DNA from: WRHT01 sp031550525
Lineage (GTDB): Bacteria; Desulfobacterota; Desulfovibrionia; Desulfovibrionales; Desulfovibrionaceae
Assembly (NCBI GenBank): GCA_031550525.1
Contig: JAVBON010000002.1
Span: 248,001-312,000, forward strand
Direction of reading: 5' to 3'
Length of the DNA: 64,000 bases
A program made the translations under genes and the position numbers. Under the pieces are notes generated by a model. The model saw only the letters and a program-made list of their open reading frames with translations. It did not search any database and had not been told where the DNA came from. Below, in pieces: positions 17,201-25,876 of this stretch. Numbering within the stretch: position 1 is the stretch's first letter; each line of letters opens with the position of its first letter.

Positions 17201-18242
17201 TCCCTACCGCATAACGCTTTGGGCAGTCGCGGCAGTTATCGTCCGGGGCAAAAGTTGCCAAACCCTCACGAAAAGCCTTGAAGGCCGGAGAATTCCATAT
17301 TTTCATGGAGTCATCGCGGTTTATGTTGCCGAAAACGCGGCGCGCCGGGTCGGATACGTCCACCGGAGGGTTTACATATATGCATGGCGAGACCGAGCCG
17401 TCCGCCGCTATGTACAGGCTGCGCCCTATATCCTCAAGGCAGTTGGGCAACGGCTCCTCGCCGGGCAGGGAATAATATACCTCCTTGCCCATTTTGGCGG
17501 CCTGCGCGGCCACATCTTCCAACACCGCCCGCGCCCGCGATATTTTGTCACGTTCCCATGGCATAAAGGCCTCTTGCGACAAATCTTGCGAAGGTATGAA
17601 ATCCATGGTGCTTACCACTGCCGCATGCACGTCCAAATCTTCCAGCAAGGCAGGCAGGCCGCGCAGAGCGTCAATTTGCGAGGCCAGCAGCAAATAGGCT
17701 ATGTGTACCTCAAGGTGCGCCCCCATGCGCTCTTTACGCACGCGCTGCAATAGCTTTACAGAGTCGCACACTGTTGAAAACGAAGCCCCGTGCCGCAAGG
17801 CGTTGCTGCGCTCATCGGTACCGGCCAGCGAAAAGGCAATTATATCCAGGCCGCTTTTTACTATGCGCAAGGCCAGAGGCTCATCCATAATCAGGCCGCA
17901 ACTGGTGGTGGATACACGGCAATCGGCGCGCCGGGCCAGCTCCACAAAATCAAAAAAGCGCGGGTGCATAAACGGCTCGCCCCACCCTTGCAAATGCACT
18001 CGACGCGCGTTGCGAAAAAGCGGCCAGGCCCTAACATAAGTCTCTTCGCTCATCAAATCGCCGCGCCATACGGGGCGCATGGTGGTATGCGGGCAATAGG
18101 CGCATTTGGCGGGGCAAACCGAGCTTACCTCCACCTGTAACACGTCAAATATCTTAGGGGCGCTCACTATCAGCCCCTTTATCATTTCCAATATGCCAGG
18201 ACCACGCAGGCGCGGGGCTATACGTTCGTTTTCGTACCGCAT
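17190..18242 (-). CDS. Radical SAM/SPASM protein
   Basis: Radical SAM enzyme of 350 aa. The cluster motif CPAKCAYC (about residues 39-46) binds the [4Fe-4S] that cleaves S-adenosylmethionine. The C-terminal part has further cysteines (CLEDIG, SPCIYV, CRDCPKR) in a SPASM-like pattern for auxiliary clusters. SPASM proteins often modify peptides or proteins, but no precursor peptide is visible nearby. It is preceded on the same strand by a GNAT gene and a GNAT-TraB fusion gene, separated by 97 and 191 bp. The function is not assigned. Confidence 0.8.
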   Translation of the reverse strand: MRYENERIAPRLRGPGILEMIKGLIVSAPKIFDVLQVEVSSVCPAKCAYCPHTTMRPVWRGDLMSEETYVRAWPLFRNARRVHLQGWGEPFMHPRFFDFVELARRADCRVSTTSCGLIMDEPLALRIVKSGLDIIAFSLAGTDERSNALRHGASFSTVCDSVKLLQRVRKERMGAHLEVHIAYLLLASQIDALRGLPALLEDLDVHAAVVSTMDFIPSQDLSQEAFMPWERDKISRARAVLEDVAAQAAKMGKEVYYSLPGEEPLPNCLEDIGRSLYIAADGSVSPCIYVNPPVDVSDPARRVFGNINRDDSMKIWNSPAFKAFREGLATFAPDDNCRDCPKRYAVGNRT

Positions 18243-18290
18243 AATTCTCTCACTTTACTTTGACGGCCTACGAGGCAACTCTTGGATAGA

Positions 18291-18319
18291 GTATTTTAAC
18301 TTTAAGAAAGTTAAAATAC
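18291..18319. repeat. Family C hairpin, copy C2
   Basis: GTATTTTAACTTT-AAG-AAAGTTAAAATAC, perfect 13-bp arms, in the gap between the GNAT and radical SAM genes. Compare copies at 13923 and 46599. Confidence 0.75.
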
Positions 18320-18339
18320 CCTGGTGCGGTCAGCCGCAT

Positions 18340-19248
18340 TTAGCGCTTTTTGAAAAGCGCTCCTAAAAAGCCTGGCTTGGGCGCGAGCGCCCAAGAGCAT
18401 TCCACCAGGGGCAAAAATGGCCGCGCCCCCCATTTACGCTTGAAAAAAGCGATGCCTCCGTTTATCTCCAACCCAAGGTTCACTTGCGCATACCCTTTGG
18501 CCTGGGCCTCTTCAACCAGCGCGGCCAAAAGCAAATCCGCCGTGCCGGGCGGGGCCTCCCGCCTGCGAAAGGCGAACATATAAAAGGCAGTATCAAGCGG
18601 GGTAAAATCGGCAATGCAAAACCCCTGCAAAACCCCAGCTCCGTCACGCGCCGCAAACAGGCTTATGCCGGGCGCGCCCGCATAGCTTTGCAGTTGGCTG
18701 AATATATGCCGGGTGCCGCCCGCAAGCGCGCGGTTTGAAATATAATGTTTAACCAAGGCCGCGCAGTCTTCGCCCCAAGCCTCGTGCCGCACTTTTACCT
18801 CACGCGCGGCCCGGCGCAGCATGTTGCGCAGCTTGCCGTTTTGCACACCGGAAAAATCCGGCCCGCCAGCAACACTGGGTAGTTTAAGAGCCAGATAACA
18901 GTCGCGCTTTTCAGTATACCCGACCTTGCCCACGGGCGCGGCGGAAGGACGGCGGGGAGCCAGCACGGTAATGCGCTTAAGCCCCTTTTTGCCGCAAACT
19001 TCATCTATGGCCTCGTCCAGCCCTTGCACCGGAGCCGGATAATCCTCAGCCCCGGCAAACAGTTGCAGCCACGGCGTTCCGGCGGCTGGGTAACCGGCAA
19101 GAACAGCCGAATCGCCCTGCGCGTACACGGCAAAACCACAGACAAAATAAGGGCGGAGGCCAGCCACGGCCCGCACGTAGGCCGCCAGTTGCTCCGGCAC
19201 AAGGGCAAGGGCCGCCAGCGCGTCCGGGCTGTCAATATTGTGCTGCAT
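18340..19248 (-). CDS. GNAT/FemAB-like acyltransferase
   Basis: Protein of 302 aa with a GNAT-type C-terminal half. The segment NLGLEINGGIAFFKRKWGA (about 263-281) is nearly shared with the N-terminal domain of the neighbouring fusion protein (HLGLGVNEGILRFKKKWGA), so the two are paralogues. FemAB/GNAT proteins with this FK(R/K)KWG motif transfer amino-acyl or acyl groups to peptides or lipids. The N-terminal half is degenerate. ATG at 19248 follows AAGG. Substrate unknown. Confidence 0.65.
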   Translation of the reverse strand: MQHNIDSPDALAALALVPEQLAAYVRAVAGLRPYFVCGFAVYAQGDSAVLAGYPAAGTPWLQLFAGAEDYPAPVQGLDEAIDEVCGKKGLKRITVLAPRRPSAAPVGKVGYTEKRDCYLALKLPSVAGGPDFSGVQNGKLRNMLRRAAREVKVRHEAWGEDCAALVKHYISNRALAGGTRHIFSQLQSYAGAPGISLFAARDGAGVLQGFCIADFTPLDTAFYMFAFRRREAPPGTADLLLAALVEEAQAKGYAQVNLGLEINGGIAFFKRKWGARPFLPLVECSWALAPKPGFLGALFKKR

Positions 19249-19439
19249 GCCGCCGCCTTGATCTTTTTATTGTCTTCTTGCCGTGCCTAGTTACAGCGCG
19301 ACCTGTTGCCATGGCGCACAGCCTGTGCGGCCTGCGCGCCAGGTTACGGCAGGAGCGCGGCGTATACAGACATGCGTAAGCTTAGGGCCGGAGCAAACTG
19401 ACGCGGCCAGATGGCAAAAAGACAATTATGAAATAACTT

Positions 19440-21338
19440 CTAACCAAAATCGCTTTTACTGCCATTAATTTTTTTAATCACGTCGCACTTCAGGCGGTGC
19501 CAGCGGCCTGGCCAAACCCGGCCAACCTTTACACCCTCGCGCCGCAACAGGTCGCGCATGCCAAGCATGTGCGCGGAGCCCACAAAGGCAATACAGCCGC
19601 CCTGCTCCACAAAAGGAAGCATGCGTTCGGTAAAACGCAGGTCGCGCACGTTAAAAACAGTATGTACGCCCCTGGTGGGAAATTCCGTACTGGTGCCGTA
19701 CATGCCGCCCAAATCGCCCAGCAGGTAGCTGCGCAGGTTGTTACGGCTGTAAGCCGGCCACTTGCGGCAGTGCCGAAAAAAATCAATTATGCGCTCCGCC
19801 GGCACCGACTCCAGCGAGGCAAGCTGCTCCTCATGCGTTTCCATGGCGATTATGGACTTACCCATATCGTGCGCCAAATTCCAAGCGTCCAGATCAACGG
19901 ACTGCGCCCAGCCGCGCCGCTCCAGAAATGCCGTCCATAGTGAAAAAAAGGCATACCATGGCCTGTATGCGGTCAGGTAATGCTCCACATCCACCGGTTT
20001 TACTTTTTTCTCACCGTTCAGGCGGCGCAGCATAGGGTTTTGCGGCCCCTCCACCATACATTTAAGGGCGCACAGCTCTCTTGCTGTAAGCATGTCCAAA
20101 AGCGCTGCGTCTTGCGGCTGGCGGGTTTGGCCGCTACGAGCGAACAGAGCCATGCTTTCTTCATCCATCGGGCCTTCAAAAATAACATTGTCCACTTCAT
20201 TGAAGAGCTTTTCAAAATGCAGGGTGAAGGAATAGTAAAAAAAGTGCGCGCTACCGCAAATCCACGATTTTTTGCCGTTCTTCTCCAGTTCCCACAGCAT
20301 GGCCAAAGTGCGCTGCTCCGGCATGGAGTCGAACAACTGCTGCTTGCTCACCCCTCCGGATTTGCCAAGATTTTGCAATAACCCGCTTATGTTCTGCTTA
20401 ACGCTTGCGGCATTTTCCCTATGCTCCCAATGGGCTGACACAAAGGGCAAATCTTCTTGCGCCCCCCATTTTTTCTTAAAGCGCAGTATACCCTCGTTCA
20501 CGCCCAGACCGAGGTGGATGTATTCTTTGCCCATGCGGCGGGCCTTAGCCAGCATGTGCGCGAAGAGCAGATCAGTGGCGTAGGGGGTGTAATGGCGGCG
20601 TGAATGCGCCCCTATGATGTAAGACAGGAATTTTTCAGGGGAAGTATCTATAAGCAAGGACGCCGCCAAGTTGCCGGAGGCGTCCAGAGCGTTCAAAAAA
20701 CTCACTCCGGGTACGCCTGCCTGCATAAGCCTGCCTGTTTTGGCGTACATTTCGCGCACGTTTGGCCGCATATCGGTTTTAGCCAGCATTTCGCTCCACA
20801 GGCGGCGGTGAGCCGCGCCAAACTCGGCGCCTTCCTCCACCCGCAGGCTCTCCCCAGCTTTGCGCGCAAGCCTGCGCAAAGGGGCCGGCACATCGGTTCC
20901 GGCGGGCAGAATATAAAACCTGTCTTCTTCGCCCATCTCGCCGCCAAGTTCCAGTACCGCATGCGCCGGAAGCGCAGGCGCCACCACAAACATGTCAACA
21001 TGCTCACAAGCCGCACTGCGGTTACGCGCGACCAGGGCGTCGCCAAGCAGATCCGCCGCCAGAATGAAGGAGCTTAAATCGAACTCGCCGCGCAACGGGT
21101 AGCCTATGCCGGTAACCCAATCCTCACCCGTAAAAAACAGGTAGTCATTCACCACCACGGGGCTCCCGCCGGACATGGCGGACATGAAATGCGCGGAATG
21201 CTCCGGCACCCGCGCCAGCAAACTTAAAGCCGGCCACTCCAGCATGCAGGAAGGCGCTTCGTCTAATATACCGGCAGGCTGCGCGCCTGCGCGCGCATTG
21301 TAGACCGGTACAAGATTATTGTGAGCGGCCCAATACAT
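19440..21338 (-). CDS. Fusion of GNAT-like domain and TraB/GumN-like domain
   Basis: Protein of 632 aa in two parts. Residues 1-305 form a GNAT/FemAB-like domain ending in HLGLGVNEGILRFKKKWGA. Residues 345-632 look like TraB/GumN, with an opening strand WICGSAHFFYYS (the family's GTxH-type motif), an early FEGPMDEES segment, and a closing CIAFVGSAHMLGMRDLLRREG motif. TraB-family domains are proposed metalloproteases related to Tiki and EreA. This joining is uncommon. It lies upstream of a stand-alone GNAT paralogue and a radical SAM gene. Function unknown. Confidence 0.7.
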   Translation of the reverse strand: MYWAAHNNLVPVYNARAGAQPAGILDEAPSCMLEWPALSLLARVPEHSAHFMSAMSGGSPVVVNDYLFFTGEDWVTGIGYPLRGEFDLSSFILAADLLGDALVARNRSAACEHVDMFVVAPALPAHAVLELGGEMGEEDRFYILPAGTDVPAPLRRLARKAGESLRVEEGAEFGAAHRRLWSEMLAKTDMRPNVREMYAKTGRLMQAGVPGVSFLNALDASGNLAASLLIDTSPEKFLSYIIGAHSRRHYTPYATDLLFAHMLAKARRMGKEYIHLGLGVNEGILRFKKKWGAQEDLPFVSAHWEHRENAASVKQNISGLLQNLGKSGGVSKQQLFDSMPEQRTLAMLWELEKNGKKSWICGSAHFFYYSFTLHFEKLFNEVDNVIFEGPMDEESMALFARSGQTRQPQDAALLDMLTARELCALKCMVEGPQNPMLRRLNGEKKVKPVDVEHYLTAYRPWYAFFSLWTAFLERRGWAQSVDLDAWNLAHDMGKSIIAMETHEEQLASLESVPAERIIDFFRHCRKWPAYSRNNLRSYLLGDLGGMYGTSTEFPTRGVHTVFNVRDLRFTERMLPFVEQGGCIAFVGSAHMLGMRDLLRREGVKVGRVWPGRWHRLKCDVIKKINGSKSDFG

Positions 21339-21632
21339 TAAAATATAACTCCGTGCAAAACCATAGCAAGCAAGCAGTATACCAATACACTTTCAACTGC
21401 ACTTTAACACTACAGCTTTTGTTATAGCAATCTTTTTGAGCAAATATGCCTTTATGGCATTACCATAATAAAGAATTAAAAACTGCATTGCAAAATTTAA
21501 CCAAGATAAACGCGGCATTACAACCAATGATGCGTAGAGGACGATTTAGGCTGCATATAATCTATTTGTGCCGTTACGCGGCCTCCGGCACTCAAGGGCA
21601 ACGCCCAACGGGCAGGGTTGCCATTGACGCTG

Positions 21633-21673
21633 AAATACAAATGGGGAAGCGGACAGCTTCCCCATTTGTATTT
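21633..21673. terminator. Bidirectional terminator after the GntR gene
   Basis: Perfect 18-bp arms AAATACAAATGGGGAAGC / GCTTCCCCATTTGTATTT with T-rich ends on both strands, 64 bp past the GntR stop. The rest of 21339-21736 shows no gene. Confidence 0.8.
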
Positions 21674-21736
21674 AATATCGGTATTAACAGCAAATATTAT
21701 ACAGTAACCGTAACAACTCGCCAGACATGCGGCCTG

Positions 21737-22438
21737 TCAGTTGACGCGGTCCTTGATCAAATTAACCACAAAGGTCAGATGACTGTCCATGGCGCTGGCG
21801 GCCAAGGCCGGATCTTTGGCTGCTATGGCTTTGGTAACGGCCTCGTGCCAATGGGAAGTTTTAGTCATGGCATCGGCGGTGTTGCGCATGGAGTAAGACT
21901 GATGCAGCCGCAAAGATTTTTCTATGGTTTCGATAAAAGATTTATAGATAGTGTTTTTAGAGGCTTTGGCTATGGCCAGATGAAAAAGATAATCCGCCTG
22001 CTGAAAAGTGCTTGGCAGCCCCTTGAGCACGCAGTCTATTTCTTTCTGGCAAGCGTCTTTCAGGCGCGATATTTCAGCCAAGTCTTCTGGAGTGCAGTTT
22101 TGGGCCGCCTCTTTAGCCGCCTGCGTTTCAATAATCTTGCGCAGGGAGGCCAGGTCTTCCAAGGCCTGACCGCTAGTAAGAATAGGTTGCAGGAGGTTGT
22201 CCACAATGGGCGAGGCGTCTGGCTGGCGCACAAAAGTTCCTTTTCCGTGTTTTGTTACAACCAGCCCCATCTGAGCAAGGGTTTTAAGGGCCTCGCGCAC
22301 CGGAATACGGCTTAGTTCGTACTTTTCCGCCAACTCGCGCTCAGTAGGCAATTTATCGCCCGGCAAAAGCTTCTTATTAAGAATATCGCTTTTGATGTCT
22401 TTTACAATCAAATCTGAAACGGACTGTTTTTGCAGCAT
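21737..22438 (-). CDS. GntR/FadR-type transcriptional regulator, first
   Basis: Regulator of 233 aa with an N-terminal winged helix-turn-helix (LPTERELAEKYELSRIPVRE, about 29-48, then LVVTKHGKGTFV) and a C-terminal helical FCD ligand domain (from about 85). The FCD subfamily usually senses organic acids and represses uptake and catabolic genes. It lies at the 3' end of a minus-strand array with an ASST-like protein, an MFS carrier and TTT genes, so these are likely targets. A palindrome ATTGT-N5-ACAAT sits about 30 bp upstream and may be an autoregulatory operator. It resembles the regulator at 31424 throughout. Confidence 0.9.
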   Translation of the reverse strand: MLQKQSVSDLIVKDIKSDILNKKLLPGDKLPTERELAEKYELSRIPVREALKTLAQMGLVVTKHGKGTFVRQPDASPIVDNLLQPILTSGQALEDLASLRKIIETQAAKEAAQNCTPEDLAEISRLKDACQKEIDCVLKGLPSTFQQADYLFHLAIAKASKNTIYKSFIETIEKSLRLHQSYSMRNTADAMTKTSHWHEAVTKAIAAKDPALAASAMDSHLTFVVNLIKDRVN

Positions 22439-22649
22439 AGGGCAACTCGCATACCACCGTTTTATTTAAAATTGTCTCACACAATAATATAGTAATACTT
22501 TTACGCAACAGCCCGCAAACTGTAAAGGCATCTTCTCAAGGTAGATGAATTTTAGCGCAAGACAGAGTAACGGTAAGACAAATAGCGCAAAATATAGGGC
22601 CGCGCCTGGTAAAATTTACTGTAAAAAGCAAAATACTGTTTAAAACACG

Positions 22650-22676
22650 CCGGGCTGGAATTTATTCCAGCCCGGC
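22650..22676 (-). terminator. Hairpin after repeat B1
   Basis: CCGGGCTGGAAT / ATTCCAGCCCGG. On the minus strand it follows the ASST-like gene and repeat B1, so it may end that transcript. The T-run is weak. Confidence 0.55.
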
Positions 22677-22681
22677 CAAGC

Positions 22682-22898
22682 CAGATAATGTAGCCACAAG
22701 GAGGATTTTTGTACTCTGACAAGGAAAAATTGCTTTTTATTGATGGCGTGTACTCTTACGGCACCTGACCGACAATTATGCAGAAATGCATAATTGAACG
22801 CGAGCGCTCCGCAGGAGTGAGGCACATGATGCGCCGAATCAAATAAAAAGACGTTTTGGTACGAACAGAGGGAAAAACCCTCATGATTACATTATCTG
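22682..22898. repeat. Family B palindromic repeat, copy B1
   Basis: 217-bp element with inverted ends (CAGATAATGTA and TACATTATCTG). It shares AAGGAGGATTTTTGT, TGTACTCTTA, GACCGACAATTATGCAG and AAATAAAAAGAC segments with B3 (51888-52133) and, in part, B2 (24337-24483). It starts 15 bp after the stop codon of the minus-strand ASST-like gene. Confidence 0.88.
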
Positions 22899-22913
22899 AA
22901 AGTAAACCCGATT

Positions 22914-24281
22914 TTACTTTTTATACTGCTCGTCCAGAATTTTCTGGTATTCCTTCCAAGGCCCTTCCGGGCGGTTTTCTATAAACGGACGGCGCTTGCT
23001 CAGGTCTTTTCCCTTAAAGCCGGGGAATTCCTTGCCGTAGCGAAAGGCGCGGTGCATAGCGTTGGACCATTTGCCGCTAACTGTTTCTGTGGCGTGAATA
23101 AGCACGCTCTTTGGCCCGTTTCCGGTCATTGGGTTTACATATTCCCACACCACCTCAGAGGGGGGCATATCCGGCTCTTTTTTCTTGCCGTCTTCGGGAA
23201 TGAACACAAAGGTGTTGCCGTAACTGCAAGAAGAACCCTTGGATACTTCCACTATATGGCCGGATTCGCAGCCAATCATCAGGGTGTTGCCATTGGGCAG
23301 GCGCTGCACGTTGCTCTGGTTGCCGCTGCTGAAGCTGTTGGGCGAGGGGCTCATCCATTCCCATACGATTTCGCCTGTTTTTATATCCACTTCAAAAACG
23401 CGGCTGCGGCTGCCCAGCGGGCGCAAGTAACCATTGTCGTACACCAGCACGCGATCATTGCCTATCCATACCGGGCTGTGCGGGCCCCAGAGCATTTGAT
23501 CGCCGTCGTCGCCAAAGCCTGGCTTGCGCCCGGCGCCGTAGTTGGCGGGGTTGCCCCAGCGGTAGACTATGTCTCCGCTCTTGCAGTCTATAATTATAAA
23601 TTCGCCCAAGGCACGCAGGGTGCTGACTATTTGGTCCGTTTCCTCATTGTAGCTGATGTTGTTGCAATGGTCCCAGTCCACCCAAGAAGATATCACGGGA
23701 ATAACCAGGTTGAAATCCAGCTTGTGGTAGTCGTTTTCACCCATATGGTCCCACATGTCCCAACGCCATACTTCCTTGCCGGAGGGGTCTATCTCGACAA
23801 AATAAGAAACGTAATGGCCGGATACCGGCCCAATGCGGGTCATTATGCCTTCTTTTACCATAAGCTCCGGTTTGCGCCCGTGGGCAAGGCATTCCTCATA
23901 ACTGTGATGACGCCAGCATAAAATAAGCGTGTTGCCGTTTTTCTTGCGCCAAAAGGAGTGATGCGTGCAGGAGGTGGGAGTATAGTTTTCATATTGCCAC
24001 ACCACTTTTCCGTTCCAGTCTATTTCCTGCACCACGCCGCCTTCGCCCCCCAAAAAGGTGTACTGGGGCTCACGCACGCCGCCGCGCAACAGGTTGCCGT
24101 TTTCCAGAAGGTAGGCATAGCGCCCGGCTCTGGTGTCATGCTCCCAAGTATGCGCGATGTAGCCTTCCATATCCACCAGATACGTGGTTTTACCGTTAAC
24201 AGTGGTGTAAAGGGTGTAGCCGTCGTAGGCTTTGGCCTTGTTGTACTGGAGCACTCCGGTAGGTTGAATCAGACTTTGCAT
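22914..24281 (-). CDS. Arylsulfotransferase-like protein (ASST family), second copy
   Basis: Protein of 455 aa with repeated beta-propeller motifs (KVVWQYENY, EVWRWDMWDH, DIVYRWGN, EIVWEWMSP). It has ASST-type histidine segments: CTHHSFWRKKNGNTL (about 105-119), WDHCNNISY (203-211) and GPHSPVW (266-272). It keeps the His (205) that is Tyr in the copy at 6041. No signal peptide is visible, unlike characterised exported ASSTs. The start at 24281 is set by AGGAG five bases upstream; the frame runs open into repeat B2 but that part is not protein-like. It follows the MFS gene. The substrate is unknown. Confidence 0.78.
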   Translation of the reverse strand: MQSLIQPTGVLQYNKAKAYDGYTLYTTVNGKTTYLVDMEGYIAHTWEHDTRAGRYAYLLENGNLLRGGVREPQYTFLGGEGGVVQEIDWNGKVVWQYENYTPTSCTHHSFWRKKNGNTLILCWRHHSYEECLAHGRKPELMVKEGIMTRIGPVSGHYVSYFVEIDPSGKEVWRWDMWDHMGENDYHKLDFNLVIPVISSWVDWDHCNNISYNEETDQIVSTLRALGEFIIIDCKSGDIVYRWGNPANYGAGRKPGFGDDGDQMLWGPHSPVWIGNDRVLVYDNGYLRPLGSRSRVFEVDIKTGEIVWEWMSPSPNSFSSGNQSNVQRLPNGNTLMIGCESGHIVEVSKGSSCSYGNTFVFIPEDGKKKEPDMPPSEVVWEYVNPMTGNGPKSVLIHATETVSGKWSNAMHRAFRYGKEFPGFKGKDLSKRRPFIENRPEGPWKEYQKILDEQYKK

Positions 24282-24336
24282 AAAAACTCCTGTTTTGCGG
24301 CCCGCATGGGCCGGTATATTTGCGCTGTCCGGCTTT

Positions 24337-24483
24337 AGATAGCCTTGCGAGTAGAATTTTTGTTTTCCGCCAAGGAAAAAGGTCTCTTTATCGAAAGGGC
24401 GTGCTCTTACTGCGCTCGACCGAAATAAAAAGACTTCTTGCCACAGGCAGAGGTCCAAAGGACCCTCGTGACAACACTGGCTA
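24337..24483. repeat. Family B palindromic repeat, copy B2 (short form)
   Basis: 147-bp form with ends TAGATAGCC and GGCTA. It lacks about 80 bp of the centre found in B1 and B3, passing directly from the CTCGACCG segment to AAATAAAAAGAC. Its right end (CTA at 24481-24483) is the stop codon of the minus-strand MFS gene. Confidence 0.85.
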
Positions 24484-25737
24484 GTTGCCGCGCGGCGGCT
24501 TGATGTTCGCTATCCAGATAAACCCAAGGGCGCTTAGTACGGCAGCGGCCATAAAGCTGTAGCGGTAGTCGCCGGTCCACACCCTTATGAAGCTGCCCAG
24601 ATATGGCCCAACAAAAGCCGCTATAATCATTGGGGTGGAACTTATGGCGAAATGCATGCCATAGTTTTTGGTGCCGTAAAACGACATTAGCACCACGGAG
24701 AGCAATGAGAACAGCCCGCCAAAGCCCATTGCGGCCAGCATGGAAAAAGGCAGCACCATCCAGCCGCCGACCAGTGAAGAAAACAGAGCCATGCCCAAAA
24801 GCCCCAGAAACATGAACGACATGCCCGTAAACATGGCCGGTTTGGCCCCGGTTTTATCAGAGGTAAAGCCAAGCCCCAGTTTGCCTGTGCCGTTGCCCAA
24901 GGCGAAAATACCCACGGCCAGGCCTGAATATTGCTCCGGCAGGCCCATTTCCACTGCAAATGGCGCGATGTGGCCGGTGGCCATAAATCCGCCTATCTGC
25001 AAGGTTAGCACCCATAGCCAGATAAACTTGTAAGACGGCGAGCGCAGCGTTTCACGCGTGGTGAAGCTGCGGACTGTAACAATTGGTTTATCCTGCGCCT
25101 TGCCGGGCAGATTAAAATCAGCCGGAGGCATGCGCAGTACGATGGCACATATGCAGGAAACCGCCAAAAAGATTATCCCCAAAATGCGGAAGGTCATGCT
25201 GATGCCCACCGAGCCTATAAACAGAGTGGCCATGGTCGAGCCGTATATAAGAGTGCCAAGCGGTATGGACATATGGCACAAACCGCTTACCAAACCGCGT
25301 TTTTCAGGGTACCAGCTCATGCATACGGCCGTGGGTATTACGTTTATTATGCCCAGCCCCACACCGGCAACCATGCCGTAAGATATATACAGCGCCGGGA
25401 GCGTATCGGCCATGGAGGCGCCCAAAAAACCGACACTCAGCATAAAGGCGCCCAACACCACGGGCATGCGTACGCCCGCCCGGGCCACCAGCACGCCGCC
25501 AGTTAAAAGGCCAACACACTGAAAAGCCACCATAAACGTGTATGTGAGCGAGGTTTGCGTTCTTACCCACCCATGCAGCTCTTCCAACGGCAACACGAAG
25601 ATGGACCACGAGTATACCACGCCTATAACCATGCCCAAATTAAGCCCGGCCAGCAGTATAAGCAGTCTGTTATGCGCGCGTTTGCCTGCGGCATCGCCGC
25701 GTGCCGCTAACGCGCCTGTTTTTTCAATTACGCTCAT
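24481..25737 (-). CDS. MFS transporter, OFA (oxalate/formate antiporter) family
   Basis: Twelve-helix carrier of 418 aa. Motifs typical of the oxalate/formate antiporter group are visible: YSWSIFVLPLEELHGW in the first helices, GMVAGVGLGIINVIPTAVCMSWYPEKRGLVSGL in the middle, and a second-half FTSDKTGAKPAMFTG loop (motif A-like). It probably exchanges small organic acids. Of three in-frame ATGs the one at 25737 is preferred because it begins just before the first helix. The stop codon TAG coincides with the end of repeat B2. It lies between TctC and the ASST-like gene. Confidence 0.88.
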   Translation of the reverse strand: MSVIEKTGALAARGDAAGKRAHNRLLILLAGLNLGMVIGVVYSWSIFVLPLEELHGWVRTQTSLTYTFMVAFQCVGLLTGGVLVARAGVRMPVVLGAFMLSVGFLGASMADTLPALYISYGMVAGVGLGIINVIPTAVCMSWYPEKRGLVSGLCHMSIPLGTLIYGSTMATLFIGSVGISMTFRILGIIFLAVSCICAIVLRMPPADFNLPGKAQDKPIVTVRSFTTRETLRSPSYKFIWLWVLTLQIGGFMATGHIAPFAVEMGLPEQYSGLAVGIFALGNGTGKLGLGFTSDKTGAKPAMFTGMSFMFLGLLGMALFSSLVGGWMVLPFSMLAAMGFGGLFSLLSVVLMSFYGTKNYGMHFAISSTPMIIAAFVGPYLGSFIRVWTGDYRYSFMAAAVLSALGFIWIANIKPPRGN

Positions 25738-25876
25738 TTCATACGCTTCTTTTAAGTTTATCCGGTCCGGCTCATTCATTTTTGGCGCAAGCCCCAAGAC
25801 CCGGCCGGAAAAGCCGGTTTCAAATTCCAATATGGCGCCTTGCGCGGCCGTTTATGCGGCCGCGCAAGGCATTTGG

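Noticed and set aside
19440..20480. EreA-type erythromycin esterase
   Set aside because: The TraB-like C-terminal half keeps GSAH-like motifs but no clear EreA catalytic pattern; a resistance role is not supported.
22682..22898. CRISPR array or IS element
   Set aside because: The repeats are dispersed single units with no regular spacers, and no transposase frame was found inside or beside them.
24282..24458. N-terminal extension of the second ASST-like protein
   Set aside because: The extra 59 residues come from repeat B2. AGGAG and the family-like start are at 24281.
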